Assembly: GCF_014237835.1 (NCBI RefSeq)
Contig: NZ_JACJVI010000002.1
Span: forward strand, 248,001 to 312,000
Reading direction: 5' to 3'
Source of the DNA: Rhizobium sp. AQ_MP
Lineage (GTDB): Bacteria > Pseudomonadota > Alphaproteobacteria > Rhizobiales > Rhizobiaceae
DNA: 64,000 nucleotides
This document shows positions 42,499-51,923 of the stretch, one piece after another. Position numbers and translations under genes: made by a program. The notes under the pieces are model-generated. The model had not been told where the DNA came from, did no database searches, and worked only from the letters and a program-made list of their open reading frames with translations. Numbering within the stretch: the first letter of the stretch is position 1; each line of letters begins with the position of its first letter.

Positions 42499-43209
42499 GT
42501 GAGCACCAAATTCATTTTCGCCAGCCTATGTGCTGGCCTGCTTTGCACCACGGTTTCAGCCGCCGACCTCGGTACGGCGCAGGTGCCGCAGCCTTTGTCC
42601 TCGCAAAGTGCGGTGGCGGATATCATTCATGACTGGAGCGGCGGGTATGTCGGGGTTGTCGGTGGCGGCGCTGTCGGCGAAGTGAAGACAGAGACCGGAT
42701 CAGGCACTCTGGGTTCGGAGATGCCACTTCGGGGCGGCGTTGCCGGTGTTGCCGCTGGCTACAACATTCAGAACGGCAACATGGTCTATGGCGTCGAAGG
42801 CGATGTTTCCTGGGCCAAGGTCAAGGGTGACCAGTCCTGCCAGGGCTTTCCGTCGCAGACCTGCTACTACGAGCTGGGCCTGCAGGGCACGGCGCGGGCC
42901 CGTGTCGGCGTCGCCATGGATCGCACACTGCTCTACGTCACCGGCGGTCTTGCGGTCGCGCGCGGCCAGGGCGGTGTCAATCCGGTGGTCGGTGCTGCCA
43001 TCGGGAAAGACCAGCAGACCTATCTGGGTTTCGCCACGGGGGTCGGTGCCGAATACGCCATGACGGATGCGCTGAGCTTCAAGGCCGAATATCTCTACAC
43101 CGATTATGTCTCGCGCACCTCGCCGCTGGGCACGGTCAGTCCGCTGGACAGCTATCGGTCGGAACCGTCTAGCCACGTTTTGCGCGTAGGCTTGAACTAT
43201 CGATTCTGA
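42499..43209 (+). CDS. outer membrane beta-barrel protein, Omp25/Omp31-like
   Basis: 236 residues from GTG 42499, with CAGGAG upstream. A signal peptide (about 1-21, ending VSAA) precedes the DWSGGYVGVVGGGAVGE opening, the typical first strand of porin-family/opacity-like barrels in Rhizobiales. Alternating strands end in the C-terminal VGLNYRF, a beta-barrel assembly signal with terminal Phe. Eight strands are likely. Role: envelope structure; no ligand evident. It is flanked by terminators on both sides, so a monocistron. Confidence 0.88.
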   Translation: MSTKFIFASLCAGLLCTTVSAADLGTAQVPQPLSSQSAVADIIHDWSGGYVGVVGGGAVGEVKTETGSGTLGSEMPLRGGVAGVAAGYNIQNGNMVYGVEGDVSWAKVKGDQSCQGFPSQTCYYELGLQGTARARVGVAMDRTLLYVTGGLAVARGQGGVNPVVGAAIGKDQQTYLGFATGVGAEYAMTDALSFKAEYLYTDYVSRTSPLGTVSPLDSYRSEPSSHVLRVGLNYRF

Positions 43210-43229
43210 ATATGCAGCATCCAAAGGAC

Positions 43230-43260
43230 AAAGAACCCCGTCATTGTGGCGGGGTTCTTT
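43230..43260. terminator. bidirectional terminator between Omp and FAH genes
   Basis: AAAGAACCCCG (43230-43240) and CGGGGTTCTTT (43250-43260) pair over 11 bp with a 9-base loop. It lies between converging genes. Confidence 0.9.
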
Positions 43261-43274
43261 CGTTGTGCTGCCGA

Positions 43275-44117
43275 TCAAACATCCGCCTTGAAGGTCTGCT
43301 TCTGCGTGCCGAGGCCCTCGATCCCGAGCTCGACCACGTCCCCGGCCTTCAGGAACTGCGGCGGCTTCATGCCGAGGCCCACGCCGGGCGGGGTGCCGGT
43401 CGAGATGACGTCGCCGGGATGCAGGCTCATGAACTGGCTGAGATAGGAAACGAGGTGGGCGACGCCGTAGACCATGGTCTTCGACGAGCCGTCCTGCATC
43501 ATCTTGCCGTTGACCGAGAGCCACATCTTGAGGTTCTGGGGATCGGCGATTTCATCCTTGGTGACCAGCCAGGGGCCGATCGGGCCGAAGGTGTCGCAGG
43601 ACTTGCCCTTGGTCCACTGGCCCGCGCGCTCCGTCTGGAAGGCGCGTTCGGAGACGTCGTGCGAGACGCAATAGCCGGCGACGTAATCCATGGCGTCGGC
43701 TTCCGAGACATACTTCGCGGTCTTGCCGATGACGACTCCGAGTTCGACTTCCCAGTCGGTTTTTTCCGAGCCGCGCGGGATCAGCACGTCGTCGTTCGGG
43801 CCACAGATCGCCGAGGTTGCCTTCATGAAGATGACCGGCTCCGGCGGCACGGCGGCGCCCGTTTCGGCGGCGTGGTCGGAGTAGTTCAGGCCAATGCAGA
43901 TGAACTTGCCGGTACCGGCAACGCAGGCGCCGATGCGGTCAACGGTGATTTCGGGCAGCGAGGCGGGGTCGATGGCGGCGATCCTCGCCAGACCTTCCGG
44001 TGAAATGGCGGCGCCGCCGATGTCGGCGACATGGCCCGAGAGGTCACGAACCTTGCCGTCCTTGTCGAGGATCGCAGGCTTTTCCTGACCCAGCGGGCCG
44101 ACGCGCATCAGTTTCAT
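43275..44117 (-). CDS. fumarylacetoacetate hydrolase family, probable diketo-deoxy sugar acid hydrolase
   Basis: 280 residues. The FAH C-terminal fold has FICIGLNYSDHAAETGAAVP, the metal-binding Glu/Asp in DWEVELGVVIGK, and STGTPPGVGLGMKPP. Family members with this opening cleave 2,4-diketo-3-deoxy-L-fuconate/rhamnonate to lactate and pyruvate; ureidoglycolate lyase is an alternative label. The SDR upstream (44139-44867) and the lactonase across the IclR gene support the non-phosphorylative L-fucose/L-rhamnose route. Confidence 0.82.
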   Translation of the reverse strand: MKLMRVGPLGQEKPAILDKDGKVRDLSGHVADIGGAAISPEGLARIAAIDPASLPEITVDRIGACVAGTGKFICIGLNYSDHAAETGAAVPPEPVIFMKATSAICGPNDDVLIPRGSEKTDWEVELGVVIGKTAKYVSEADAMDYVAGYCVSHDVSERAFQTERAGQWTKGKSCDTFGPIGPWLVTKDEIADPQNLKMWLSVNGKMMQDGSSKTMVYGVAHLVSYLSQFMSLHPGDVISTGTPPGVGLGMKPPQFLKAGDVVELGIEGLGTQKQTFKADV

Positions 44118-44138
44118 GGTCTTCTTCCTTCTTCAGAA

Positions 44139-44867
44139 TCAAATGGTCCAGCCGCCATCGATGGCAAAGGCCTGGCCCGAGGTGTAGGTGGCGCCGGCGA
44201 TGTAGACGGCAAGGTCGGCGATCTCTTCCGGGGTGCCCAAGCGCCCCATGGGCTGACGGGCGATGAATGCGGCACGGGCGGCATCGTAGTCCCCCTGCGC
44301 GCGCATGCGGTCCTGCAGCGAGGGGCTTTCGACTGTGCCCGGGCAGATCGCGTTGCAGCGGATCCCTTGCGTCACATAGTCGGCGGCGACGGATTTGGTG
44401 AGGCCGATGACGGCGGCCTTGGTGACCGTATAGGCAAAGCGGTTCGGCACGCCTTTGATCGAGCTTGCGACCGAGGCCATGTTGATGATCGAGCCGTCGC
44501 CCCGCTCCAGCATCGCGGGGAGGACCGCGCGGATAGTGCGGATCATGGCGCGGACATTGAGGTCGAAGGCGAAGTCGAGATCCTTGTCCGGCATGTCGAG
44601 GATCGTGCCGGCATGGACGTAGCCAGCGCAATTGAAGAGCACATCAAATGGACCGGTTTCGGCGACCACGGCCTTGACGGCTTCGTCGTTCAAGACATCC
44701 AGCTTGCGTGTCGTGATGCCGGCTTCGCCATCAAGCGTCGCCAAGGCATCCGTATTGATGTCGGTCGCCACGACCGTTGCACCGGCGCGGGCAAAGGCGA
44801 GCGCGCTGGCGCGACCGATGCCCTGGCCAGCGGCCGTCACCAGCACATGCTTGTTCTCAAGGTTCAT
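44139..44867 (-). CDS. short-chain dehydrogenase, probable 2-keto-3-deoxy-fuconate dehydrogenase
   Basis: 242 residues; start at 44867 with GGGGAGGAGCC upstream. The Rossmann motif TAAGQGIG (11-18), NCAG and catalytic YTVTK are intact. GTVESPSLQDRMRAQGDYDAARAAFIARQP is shared with dehydrogenases of 2-keto-3-deoxy-L-fuconate and related sugar acids. It is followed after 21 bases by the FAH hydrolase gene. Divergent from the IclR gene, its probable regulator. Confidence 0.85.
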   Translation of the reverse strand: MNLENKHVLVTAAGQGIGRASALAFARAGATVVATDINTDALATLDGEAGITTRKLDVLNDEAVKAVVAETGPFDVLFNCAGYVHAGTILDMPDKDLDFAFDLNVRAMIRTIRAVLPAMLERGDGSIINMASVASSIKGVPNRFAYTVTKAAVIGLTKSVAADYVTQGIRCNAICPGTVESPSLQDRMRAQGDYDAARAAFIARQPMGRLGTPEEIADLAVYIAGATYTSGQAFAIDGGWTI

Positions 44868-44906
44868 GTTCTTGGCTCCTCCCCGCCGATCCCTGTCACT
44901 CGACCC

Positions 44907-44948
44907 TTGCATATTCTTGGCGTCAATGCGAGCATCATTCATATGCAA
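44907..44948. promoter_or_regulatory. candidate IclR operator pair
   Basis: TTGCATAT (44907-44914) and ATATGCAA (44941-44948) are 8-bp inverted repeats in the divergent gap between the SDR and IclR genes, 26 bases apart. Position fits an IclR-controlled bidirectional promoter; no binding data. Confidence 0.45.
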
Positions 44949-45003
44949 AACATTTATTCATGAACGTCAAGGTCAGGCCTCGGGCTTGAAAGAGAGAAAT
45001 TCA

Positions 45004-45804
45004 GTGAATGACCTCGACCAGGATCGCTACCGGGCCCCGGCGCTCGACAAGGGGCTCGACATCATCGAGCTTCTGGCGGGCGTCGATGGTGGCTTGAGCC
45101 AGGCCGAGATCGCCAAGAAGCTTGATCGCAGCCCCAACGAATTCTACCGGATGCTCGACCGCCTGGTGAAGCGCGGCTATGTCGCCCGGCTCGATGGCGA
45201 TCGATACGTGTTGACGCTGAAGCTTTTTGGTCTCGCGCAACTGCACGCACCGACGCGGCGGCTTGCTTCGCTCGCCATGCCGCTGATGCGGGAGCTGGCG
45301 GAGATCACCCGGCAGGAAAACCATATCGTCGTTTATGACCGGGGACATCCCGTGGTCATCGCGCAGCTGGAGGCGCCGGGCTACTGGGGTATTTCGATCC
45401 GCGTCGGTTCACGAATGGGCCTGTTTGACACCGGCTCCGGCCATGTGTTGCTTGCCTTTCGGAGCCCCGAGGTTCGGGCGATGATGGCTGCGGAGCATGC
45501 AGCGAGCGGCGGGCCGGAGGGGCGGATGACCGAGGCCTTCATCGCCAGACTCGACCAGATCCGGGCGTGCGGCTACGAGATGATGCCAAGCGCGCAGACT
45601 GCCGGCGTCACCAATCTGTCGGCCCCCATTCTCGGCGCCGATGGTGAAGCTCTGGGTGCGCTGACCGTGCCCTATATCGGTATCATCAATGCGCCAGATG
45701 CGCCTGATATTCCTCGGACGCTGGGAGCGCTGACGGAGACGGCACGGAGGATCTCCGAGCTAGCCGGTGCCGGTCTCGGGACCGACAGCCCCGAGACGGA
45801 TTGA
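45004..45804 (+). CDS. IclR family transcriptional regulator
   Basis: 266 residues from GTG 45004, with AGAGAGA upstream. The N-terminal winged HTH (about 10-75, LSQAEIAKKLDRSPNEFYRMLDRLVKRGYV) and C-terminal effector domain (about 90-260, VGSRMGLFDTGSGHVLLAF) are typical. It probably controls the divergent SDR/FAH operon and the downstream lactonase, which begins 28 bases after its stop. The ligand is likely a sugar acid of that pathway. Confidence 0.9.
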   Translation: MNDLDQDRYRAPALDKGLDIIELLAGVDGGLSQAEIAKKLDRSPNEFYRMLDRLVKRGYVARLDGDRYVLTLKLFGLAQLHAPTRRLASLAMPLMRELAEITRQENHIVVYDRGHPVVIAQLEAPGYWGISIRVGSRMGLFDTGSGHVLLAFRSPEVRAMMAAEHAASGGPEGRMTEAFIARLDQIRACGYEMMPSAQTAGVTNLSAPILGADGEALGALTVPYIGIINAPDAPDIPRTLGALTETARRISELAGAGLGTDSPETD

Positions 45805-45832
45805 CTTTCAACGGCCTTGGGAGGGGCCTGCC

Positions 45833-46672
45833 ATGATCATCGATACCCATCTGCATCTCATCTATCGTGACCGGCTGAGCTATCCCTGGCTCAAGGATGT
45901 CCCAGCGCTTGATGCTGACTTCACCTGGGAGACCTATGCTCGGGAGGCCCGGCGGCTGGGAATTTCGTCCGTGCTGCACATGGAAGTAGATGTGGCGCCC
46001 GCCGACATTCCCGCTGAAACCGAGATGGTCCAAGAGCTATCCGAAGCCTCCGATAGCCTGCTGCGTGGGGTGATCGCTTCCTGCCGGCCGGAAGATCCTG
46101 ATTTTGCCGCCTATCTCGAAGCGCAGCGCGCAAACCCGTTCCTCAAGGGCTTTCGTCGCGTGCTGCATGTCGTGCCTGATGATGTGTCCGAGGGGGCGCT
46201 GTTTCGGGAGAATGTGAAGCGGCTCTCGGGCACAGGGCTCACCTTCGATCTCTGCATGCTGCCGCATCAGATCGACAAGGCGAAGGCCTTGGTCGATCTT
46301 GCGCCCGACGTCACCTTCATCCTCGACCATTGCGGCGTGCCCGATATCAAGGGGCATGGCTATGGAACGTGGAAGACCGGCATCACCGACATTGCAAAGC
46401 GCGACAATGTCCGTGTGAAGATCTCCGGCATCCCGGCCTATGGCGATCTGGAGAACTGGACGCTCGAAGACCTCAAACCCTATTTCGATCACACGATCGC
46501 ATCCTTCGGCTTTGATCGTGCGATCTGGGGATCGGACTGGCCGGTCTGCACGCTGGGCGGCGGGCTTTCGACCTGGGTCGCGACGACGCAGGCGCTGCTG
46601 CATGGCTGCACGTTGGAAGAGAAGGACAAGCTCTTCTCGGGCAATGCGAAGCGGATCTGGGGGCTCGGCTAA
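45833..46672 (+). CDS. amidohydrolase 2 family, probable L-fuconolactonase
   Basis: 279 residues from ATG 45833, with GGGAGGGG upstream. DTHLHLIY (metal HxH) near the N-terminus, FILDHCGVPDIKG and the C-terminal WGSDWPVCTLGGGLSTW are amidohydrolase-2/lactonase motifs. In this neighbourhood (SDR, FAH, IclR) hydrolysis of L-fucono-1,5-lactone or a related lactone is likely. It overlaps the TetR gene end by 4 bases, tail to tail. Confidence 0.82.
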   Translation: MIIDTHLHLIYRDRLSYPWLKDVPALDADFTWETYAREARRLGISSVLHMEVDVAPADIPAETEMVQELSEASDSLLRGVIASCRPEDPDFAAYLEAQRANPFLKGFRRVLHVVPDDVSEGALFRENVKRLSGTGLTFDLCMLPHQIDKAKALVDLAPDVTFILDHCGVPDIKGHGYGTWKTGITDIAKRDNVRVKISGIPAYGDLENWTLEDLKPYFDHTIASFGFDRAIWGSDWPVCTLGGGLSTWVATTQALLHGCTLEEKDKLFSGNAKRIWGLG

Positions 46673-47349
46673 CGCGTCTTGGCACGCTCTCCCATCAGGC
46701 GGCGGAGATAGCCACGCATGGCGATTATCAGGGCTTCGATGTCCTCATTGGAGGCCGAGAGATCCTGCAGGGCGTAGCTCTGCAGGATGATGCCGTCGAT
46801 GCCGATCAGCATCTGCCGGCCGACGGCGCGGCCGATCTGCCGAAGCTCCTCATCGCTGTCGTCCTCGAAGACGAGATGGCCGTAGAAGTCGATATAGGCG
46901 TTGTACTGTCTTGCCGCGAGCCATTCGGAACCCTTGGTGCGCAGCGCGTAGAGGGTCAGCTCCGTCTGGGCGATCTGCTTGTTACGGGTCCGCTGGATAT
47001 ACCGCCAGCTGGTCCGGATCAGTGCTTCGACGCGATCCTCCGGCGCTTTCGGCAGGGAAACGTCCTGACGATAGGCATTGTCCATGTCATCGATGAGATC
47101 TTCTAGCACGGCGAGCAGCAGGCTTTCCTTGCTGTCGAAGTAGTAATGGAGCGTCGCGAGCTTGACGCCTGCCGAGGCGGCGATGCGCCTGGTGGTCAGC
47201 GCCTCCATGCCGCCTTCTTCGAGCGCCTCGCGGGCTCCCTTGATGATGCGAACACGGGTTTCCAGGCCTTTGCGGGTCGCGCCCGGCGGACGACCGCGGG
47301 GGCTGGGGCCATCAGCCTTGTCATGCCTGGTGTCCGCTGTCTCCCTCAT
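46669..47349 (-). CDS. TetR family transcriptional regulator
   Basis: 226 residues. The N-terminal HTH (about 32-75, RRIAASAGVKLATLHYYFDSKESLLLAV) and helical C-terminal ligand domain are clear. The N-terminal 25 residues are Arg/Gly/Pro-rich and may be disordered. The stop overlaps the lactonase stop by 4 bases. It begins 4 bases inside the end of the amidohydrolase gene (47346), so it is probably in the same operon and regulates it. Confidence 0.88.
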   Translation of the reverse strand: MRETADTRHDKADGPSPRGRPPGATRKGLETRVRIIKGAREALEEGGMEALTTRRIAASAGVKLATLHYYFDSKESLLLAVLEDLIDDMDNAYRQDVSLPKAPEDRVEALIRTSWRYIQRTRNKQIAQTELTLYALRTKGSEWLAARQYNAYIDFYGHLVFEDDSDEELRQIGRAVGRQMLIGIDGIILQSYALQDLSASNEDIEALIIAMRGYLRRLMGERAKTR

Positions 47350-49022
47350 CGGCCTCCTCCAGCATCGAAGGTGACGCGACCATCGCAGATGGTGAGTGCC
47401 GGGAGGAGGCCTGCGATCTCGTCTGATGGGGTCGCCTCGATATCACCGGAGAGGATCACGACATCGGCGAGGTAGCCGGGTTTCAGAACGCCCTTGCGGT
47501 CTTCCATGTATTCGACCCAGGCGCTAGTGCGCGTGTAGGCGGCCAGCGTTTCGTGCAGGGTCAGGCGGTGGTCCGGTATGTCATCGGCCCAGGGCTGGCG
47601 CGTCATCGCATCACCGATGCAGCTCAGCGGCGGTAGCGGCGAGACCGGCCAGTCGGTGGCAAAGACGATCTTCGCGCCGGAATCCACGAGTGTCTTCCAG
47701 GCAAAGGAATAAGGCCAGCGCTCGCGACCGATATAGGTGAGATAGGGTTCCAGCGGCAGGCCTGCCGAGCCCGGTGGATGGGTGGGCTGCATCGAGGCGA
47801 TCGTGCCCGTTTCGGCAAAACGCGGGATGTCATCCGGATGGACCACTTCAATGTGTTCGATCCGGTTGCGCATGTCCTTTCGGCCGTTGGCCTTCATTGA
47901 GGCTTCGTAGCCATCGAGCACCATGCGCACCGCGCCGTCGCCGATTGCGTGCACGGCGACAGGCAGGCCCAGCCGGTTTGCCTCGGTTGCCACCGCGTTG
48001 AAGGCTTCGCCCGAGAAGAGCGGATCGCCCTTCCAGCCGGGCTTGTGGGCATAGTCGTCGACGAAGACGGCGGTCTCGCCCTCGGTCACACCGTCCATGA
48101 ACAGCTTGACGAAGTTGCAGCGCAGCTTGTCGGTGTCGAAGCGGGCCTTCCAGGCGGCGGCCTTCTCCTCAAGATCCGAGAGCGGCATGAAATTCTTCAT
48201 GTGATAAGGCATCCGGACCCTGACCGGCAGGCCTTCTGTCCTGTCGATCTCGTCCAGCATCTCCAGCTGGTAGAGATTGCCGTCCATGTTCTGGAAGGAT
48301 GTGATGCCGAGAGAGGCGCAATAGGCAAGGCCCTTCTTGATGACGGCAATGTCTCCGGCGCGCTCTTCTGGCGTCACGTGCTCGGGATCGCCGCCGGTGC
48401 CGACGCCGAGGCTTTCGCGACCGCCGGTCACGCCCATGGAGGCGACCGGCCGGATGGCATTGGTCTCGCGCAGCTCGCCGGTGGCCAGTCCGTCTTCGCC
48501 CATCACGATCTCGTTCCCGACGCCCACATCACGGCCGTGAAGGATCCCGGCTTTCTCAAGAGCGATCGTGTTGGCCCATGCGGTATGATGATCCGGCGCA
48601 AACATCAGGAACGGCCGGTCAGGGATGATGCGGTCAAGATGGTGGCGGGTAACGCGTTCGGTGTCCGAGAGGATCGTGTAATCCGCGGTCTGGGCGACAA
48701 GCAGCGGCAGGCCGGGGTTGGCTGCCGCGTAATCCAGAACAGCCTTTGACAGGGCATCGAAGCCTCTTACGCCGAAGAGCGAGAGTTCGCCCAGCGAGAC
48801 CGAACCGCCGAAGATGTGCATATGGGCTTCGTTGAAGCCCGGCAGAACGGTCGCACCGCCTGCATCGACCACGCGGGTGTTCGGGCCGGCAAGGGCCAGA
48901 ATGTCGGCGTTCCTTCCCACGGCAGTGATGCGGTTGCCGGTGAGCGCAATCGCTTCTGCGCGCGGATGCTCGTCATCCATGGTGAGGATGCGGGCATTGT
49001 GGATAACGATATCGACGCTCAT
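47346..49022 (-). CDS. YtcJ-like amidohydrolase, copy A
   Basis: 558 residues. Metal-binding HxH in GFNEAHMHIFGG, further ligands in VHAIGDGAVR and RIEHIEVVHPDDIPRFA, and WPVSPLPP near the C-terminus give the YtcJ/exoenzyme regulatory protein AepA-like amidohydrolase 3 family. It hydrolyses an amide or similar bond in an unknown compound. The gene is adjacent to a clear paralogue (49036-50706), with the same length and motifs. The start is ATG 49022. Confidence 0.87.
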   Translation of the reverse strand: MSVDIVIHNARILTMDDEHPRAEAIALTGNRITAVGRNADILALAGPNTRVVDAGGATVLPGFNEAHMHIFGGSVSLGELSLFGVRGFDALSKAVLDYAAANPGLPLLVAQTADYTILSDTERVTRHHLDRIIPDRPFLMFAPDHHTAWANTIALEKAGILHGRDVGVGNEIVMGEDGLATGELRETNAIRPVASMGVTGGRESLGVGTGGDPEHVTPEERAGDIAVIKKGLAYCASLGITSFQNMDGNLYQLEMLDEIDRTEGLPVRVRMPYHMKNFMPLSDLEEKAAAWKARFDTDKLRCNFVKLFMDGVTEGETAVFVDDYAHKPGWKGDPLFSGEAFNAVATEANRLGLPVAVHAIGDGAVRMVLDGYEASMKANGRKDMRNRIEHIEVVHPDDIPRFAETGTIASMQPTHPPGSAGLPLEPYLTYIGRERWPYSFAWKTLVDSGAKIVFATDWPVSPLPPLSCIGDAMTRQPWADDIPDHRLTLHETLAAYTRTSAWVEYMEDRKGVLKPGYLADVVILSGDIEATPSDEIAGLLPALTICDGRVTFDAGGGR

Positions 49023-49035
49023 GATCGTGCTTTCT

Positions 49036-50706
49036 TCAGGCCTGGAAGGTGATGCGACCGTCGCAGATGGTGACGGCGGGTCGAACGGTTTCCATGATGT
49101 CTTCGGGGGCGACGGCCTCGATGTCCTTTGTGAGGATCACGACGTCTGCGAGATAGCCGGGCTTCAGCATACCCTTACGGTCTTCCATGAACTCCACCCA
49201 GGCGCCGATCGCGGTATAGGCTTCGAGCGCTTCCATGAGCGAGAACCGCTGGTCCTTCAGGCCCTCTTTCCACGGCTTGCGGGTCAGCGCATCCTGTATG
49301 CATTGGAAGGGCGATACCGGGGAGACCGGCCAGTCGGAGGCAAAGACGACAGGTGCGCCTGCTTCCTTCATGGTCCGCCAGGCATAGGCATAGTCCCAGC
49401 GGTCCTCGCCGATCTTCCAGGTTGTCGGCTCTGCCGGGAAGCAGGTGCCGCCGGGATAGTGGACTGGTTGCATGGATGCGACAATGCCGAAGGTGGCAAA
49501 GCGTGGAATGTCGTCCGGATGGATGACTTCGATGTGCTCGATGCGGTGACGGTTGCCGCGCTTGCCGTTCGCCTTCACGGCAGCCTCGAAGCCGTCGAGT
49601 GTCTGGCGGATGGCCGCACTGCCGATGGCGTGGACGGCGACCTGCAGGCCCAGCGCATCAGCCTTGGTGGCGATCGCATTGAAGGCTTGCGGCGTGAACA
49701 GCGGCTCATAGGTATAGCCCGGTCGGTCGCCGTAACCGTCGAGCATGTAGGCGGTCTGGCTGTCGAGCACGCCGTCCATGAAGACCTTGACGAAATCGCC
49801 GCGCAGCATGTCGGTGGCAAACTCCTTCTTCCATGCGGCTGCCTTGTCGAGATCCTCCAGCGCCATGAAATTCTTCATGTGATAGGGGATGCGGATGCGG
49901 CAGGAGAGTTCGCCGGCCAGTTCCAAGTCGCGCATCAGCCGCAACTGATAATGATTGCCGTCGAAATTCTGGATCGAGGTGACGCCCCAGGAAGCGCAGT
50001 AGTCGAGGCCGGCCTTCAGGATGGCGCGGTCGAGGGCGAATTGCTCCGGCGTGACATTTTCCGGATCCATGCCGGTCACCATGCCGAGTTCTTCGCGGCC
50101 GCCTGTGGAGGCGAGCGCCGAGACTGGGCCGAAGGCGTTGCCTTCGCGCAGCTCGCCATTGGCGAGGCCATCCGGCCCCATGACGATCTCGTTGCCGATG
50201 CCGACATCCTTGCCCTGAAGGATGCCTGCCTTCTCCAGTGCTGCCGTGTTGGCCCAGGCGGTGTGATGGTCCGGCGCGAACATCATGAAAGGGCGGTCCG
50301 GCAGGATCGCATCCAGGTGATGGCGGGTGCAGGGTTCGGTGAGCGAAATGATCGAGTAGTCGGCGGAAAAGCCCATCAACAGCGGCTCGTCCGGGTTCTT
50401 CTCTGCATAATCGAGGATTGCTGCCTTGAGAGCGTCGAAGCCCTGAATGCCGTGCAGGTTCAGCTGGCGCAGTGAGACCGAGCCGGGGAAGATGTGCATA
50501 TGGGCTTCGTTGAAGCCTGGCATGACGGTTGCACCTCTGGCGTCGATCCGCTGCGTGTTCGGACCGGCCAGAGCCTCAACCTCGGATTTGCTGCCGACTG
50601 CGAGAATGCGGTTGCCAGCGAGGGCCACGGCTTCGGCGCGGGGCGAGCTGCCATCCATCGTAAGAACGCGGCCGTTGGTGATGATGATGTCTGCGGTGGT
50701 TGCCAT
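49036..50706 (-). CDS. YtcJ-like amidohydrolase, copy B
   Basis: 556 residues; start at 50706 with AGGAGCCTGAA upstream (an in-frame extension of 49 residues upstream is Arg-rich and not homologous). It shares FNEAHMHIFPGS, VHAIGSAAIR, RIEHIEVIHPDDIPRFA and FASDWPVSPVSPFQCI with copy A; overall the two look about half identical by eye. A tandem duplication with both copies intact suggests different substrate ranges. It lies between the serine hydrolase and copy A on the same strand. Confidence 0.87.
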   Translation of the reverse strand: MATTADIIITNGRVLTMDGSSPRAEAVALAGNRILAVGSKSEVEALAGPNTQRIDARGATVMPGFNEAHMHIFPGSVSLRQLNLHGIQGFDALKAAILDYAEKNPDEPLLMGFSADYSIISLTEPCTRHHLDAILPDRPFMMFAPDHHTAWANTAALEKAGILQGKDVGIGNEIVMGPDGLANGELREGNAFGPVSALASTGGREELGMVTGMDPENVTPEQFALDRAILKAGLDYCASWGVTSIQNFDGNHYQLRLMRDLELAGELSCRIRIPYHMKNFMALEDLDKAAAWKKEFATDMLRGDFVKVFMDGVLDSQTAYMLDGYGDRPGYTYEPLFTPQAFNAIATKADALGLQVAVHAIGSAAIRQTLDGFEAAVKANGKRGNRHRIEHIEVIHPDDIPRFATFGIVASMQPVHYPGGTCFPAEPTTWKIGEDRWDYAYAWRTMKEAGAPVVFASDWPVSPVSPFQCIQDALTRKPWKEGLKDQRFSLMEALEAYTAIGAWVEFMEDRKGMLKPGYLADVVILTKDIEAVAPEDIMETVRPAVTICDGRITFQA

Positions 50707-50723
50707 TTCAGGCTCCTTTGATC

Positions 50724-51905
50724 TCATGCGGTCCAGGCGCTGAGCGCGCGGAAGAAGGCGAAGTTGTCGTGCTTCAGCTCGTCGTCCAGCGGGTTCGGTT
50801 GGGACGAGAGCTTGACGATGGTGGTCTCTGTGGTTGGGTCGACGTAAAGCCACTGGCCATGAATGCCGATGGCGCAGAAGGCACCATCCGGTTCACCGGA
50901 CTGGTACCACTGGCTGCGATAGCGACCGTTGGGGAAGAAGTTGGATTTGCCCTCGACCCAGGCCTGGTGGTCGCCTGCCGTCAGCATGTCGGTGAGCCAG
51001 GCTTCGGGGATAACGCGTTTGCCGTCGACCGTGCCGCCACTTCGCAGCATCTCGCCCACACGGGCGAGGTCGCGCGCGGTCACTAAGATGCCGCCGGCGG
51101 CCCGCGCCGTGCCTTCGGCATCGACGGTGACGCTGGCATGGTTCTTCGCGCCGAGCGGCTTCCAGAGGCGGACCGAGAGAACATCGGCGTAGCGCTCGCC
51201 GGTCGCACGCTCGATCAGGATGCCGAGCAGGTCTGAATTGGGGGAGGCATAGAAATGCGCGCCGCCATGGGGATGGGCGTCTTTCTTCAAAGTCGTTAGA
51301 AAGGCGAGCAGCGTTTCGTTCGGCTGGCTCCTGTCGGCCGGGTTCCACAGCGTGGCACGGCGATAGCGGGCGTAGGCACCATCGGTGTTGAGATAGGCCT
51401 CGTCGAAGGCGAGGCTCACGCGCATGTCGAGCACGTCGCGGATGGTGCAGTCGCCATAGGCGGAGCCGGCTGCTTCCGGCAGGAGATCCGTCACGGGCGC
51501 TTTCGGATCGATCAGGCCATCGGCCTCCAGTGTGGCGATGACGAGAGCGGTGAGTGACTTGCTGATCGAGAAGACGATGTGGCGCTGGTCGATGCCGGCA
51601 TGAGCCGCATAGTGTTCGGCGACGATTTTCCCCGCCTTCATCAGCACGAAGGCGTCAGTATGGGCATAATCGAGATAGGCGCCGACATTCGGCTGACCAG
51701 CCAGTCCTTCAGATAGCGCCTGGCCGAGAAGATCGGATTGGACGGTCATTCCCTCGGGGTGCTGGGCGGTCGCTACAATTGGCGCACTTGGGACGATCTC
51801 CTCGACATGGCCGAAACTGAAGCGGCTGAACGGGGCGGTACGCCAGTTGTCCAGCGTCACGGCGCTTCTCTCGAACCCGTAGGCCTCGGCAAAACGCGTT
51901 GTCAT
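50724..51905 (-). CDS. beta-lactamase-fold serine hydrolase
   Basis: 393 residues. SISK (Ser113 to Lys116) is the class C/esterase active-site SxxK; FYASPNSDLL holds the YxN-like Tyr; a C-terminal HGQWLYVDP segment replaces the KTG motif (His-Gly). No signal peptide, so probably a cytoplasmic esterase or amidase rather than a drug-resistance enzyme. It lies between the amidohydrolases and the binding-protein gene of the polyamine-type transporter, on the same strand. Confidence 0.85.
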   Translation of the reverse strand: MTTRFAEAYGFERSAVTLDNWRTAPFSRFSFGHVEEIVPSAPIVATAQHPEGMTVQSDLLGQALSEGLAGQPNVGAYLDYAHTDAFVLMKAGKIVAEHYAAHAGIDQRHIVFSISKSLTALVIATLEADGLIDPKAPVTDLLPEAAGSAYGDCTIRDVLDMRVSLAFDEAYLNTDGAYARYRRATLWNPADRSQPNETLLAFLTTLKKDAHPHGGAHFYASPNSDLLGILIERATGERYADVLSVRLWKPLGAKNHASVTVDAEGTARAAGGILVTARDLARVGEMLRSGGTVDGKRVIPEAWLTDMLTAGDHQAWVEGKSNFFPNGRYRSQWYQSGEPDGAFCAIGIHGQWLYVDPTTETTIVKLSSQPNPLDDELKHDNFAFFRALSAWTA

Positions 51906-51923
51906 CGGGGCATGCTCCTCTTG

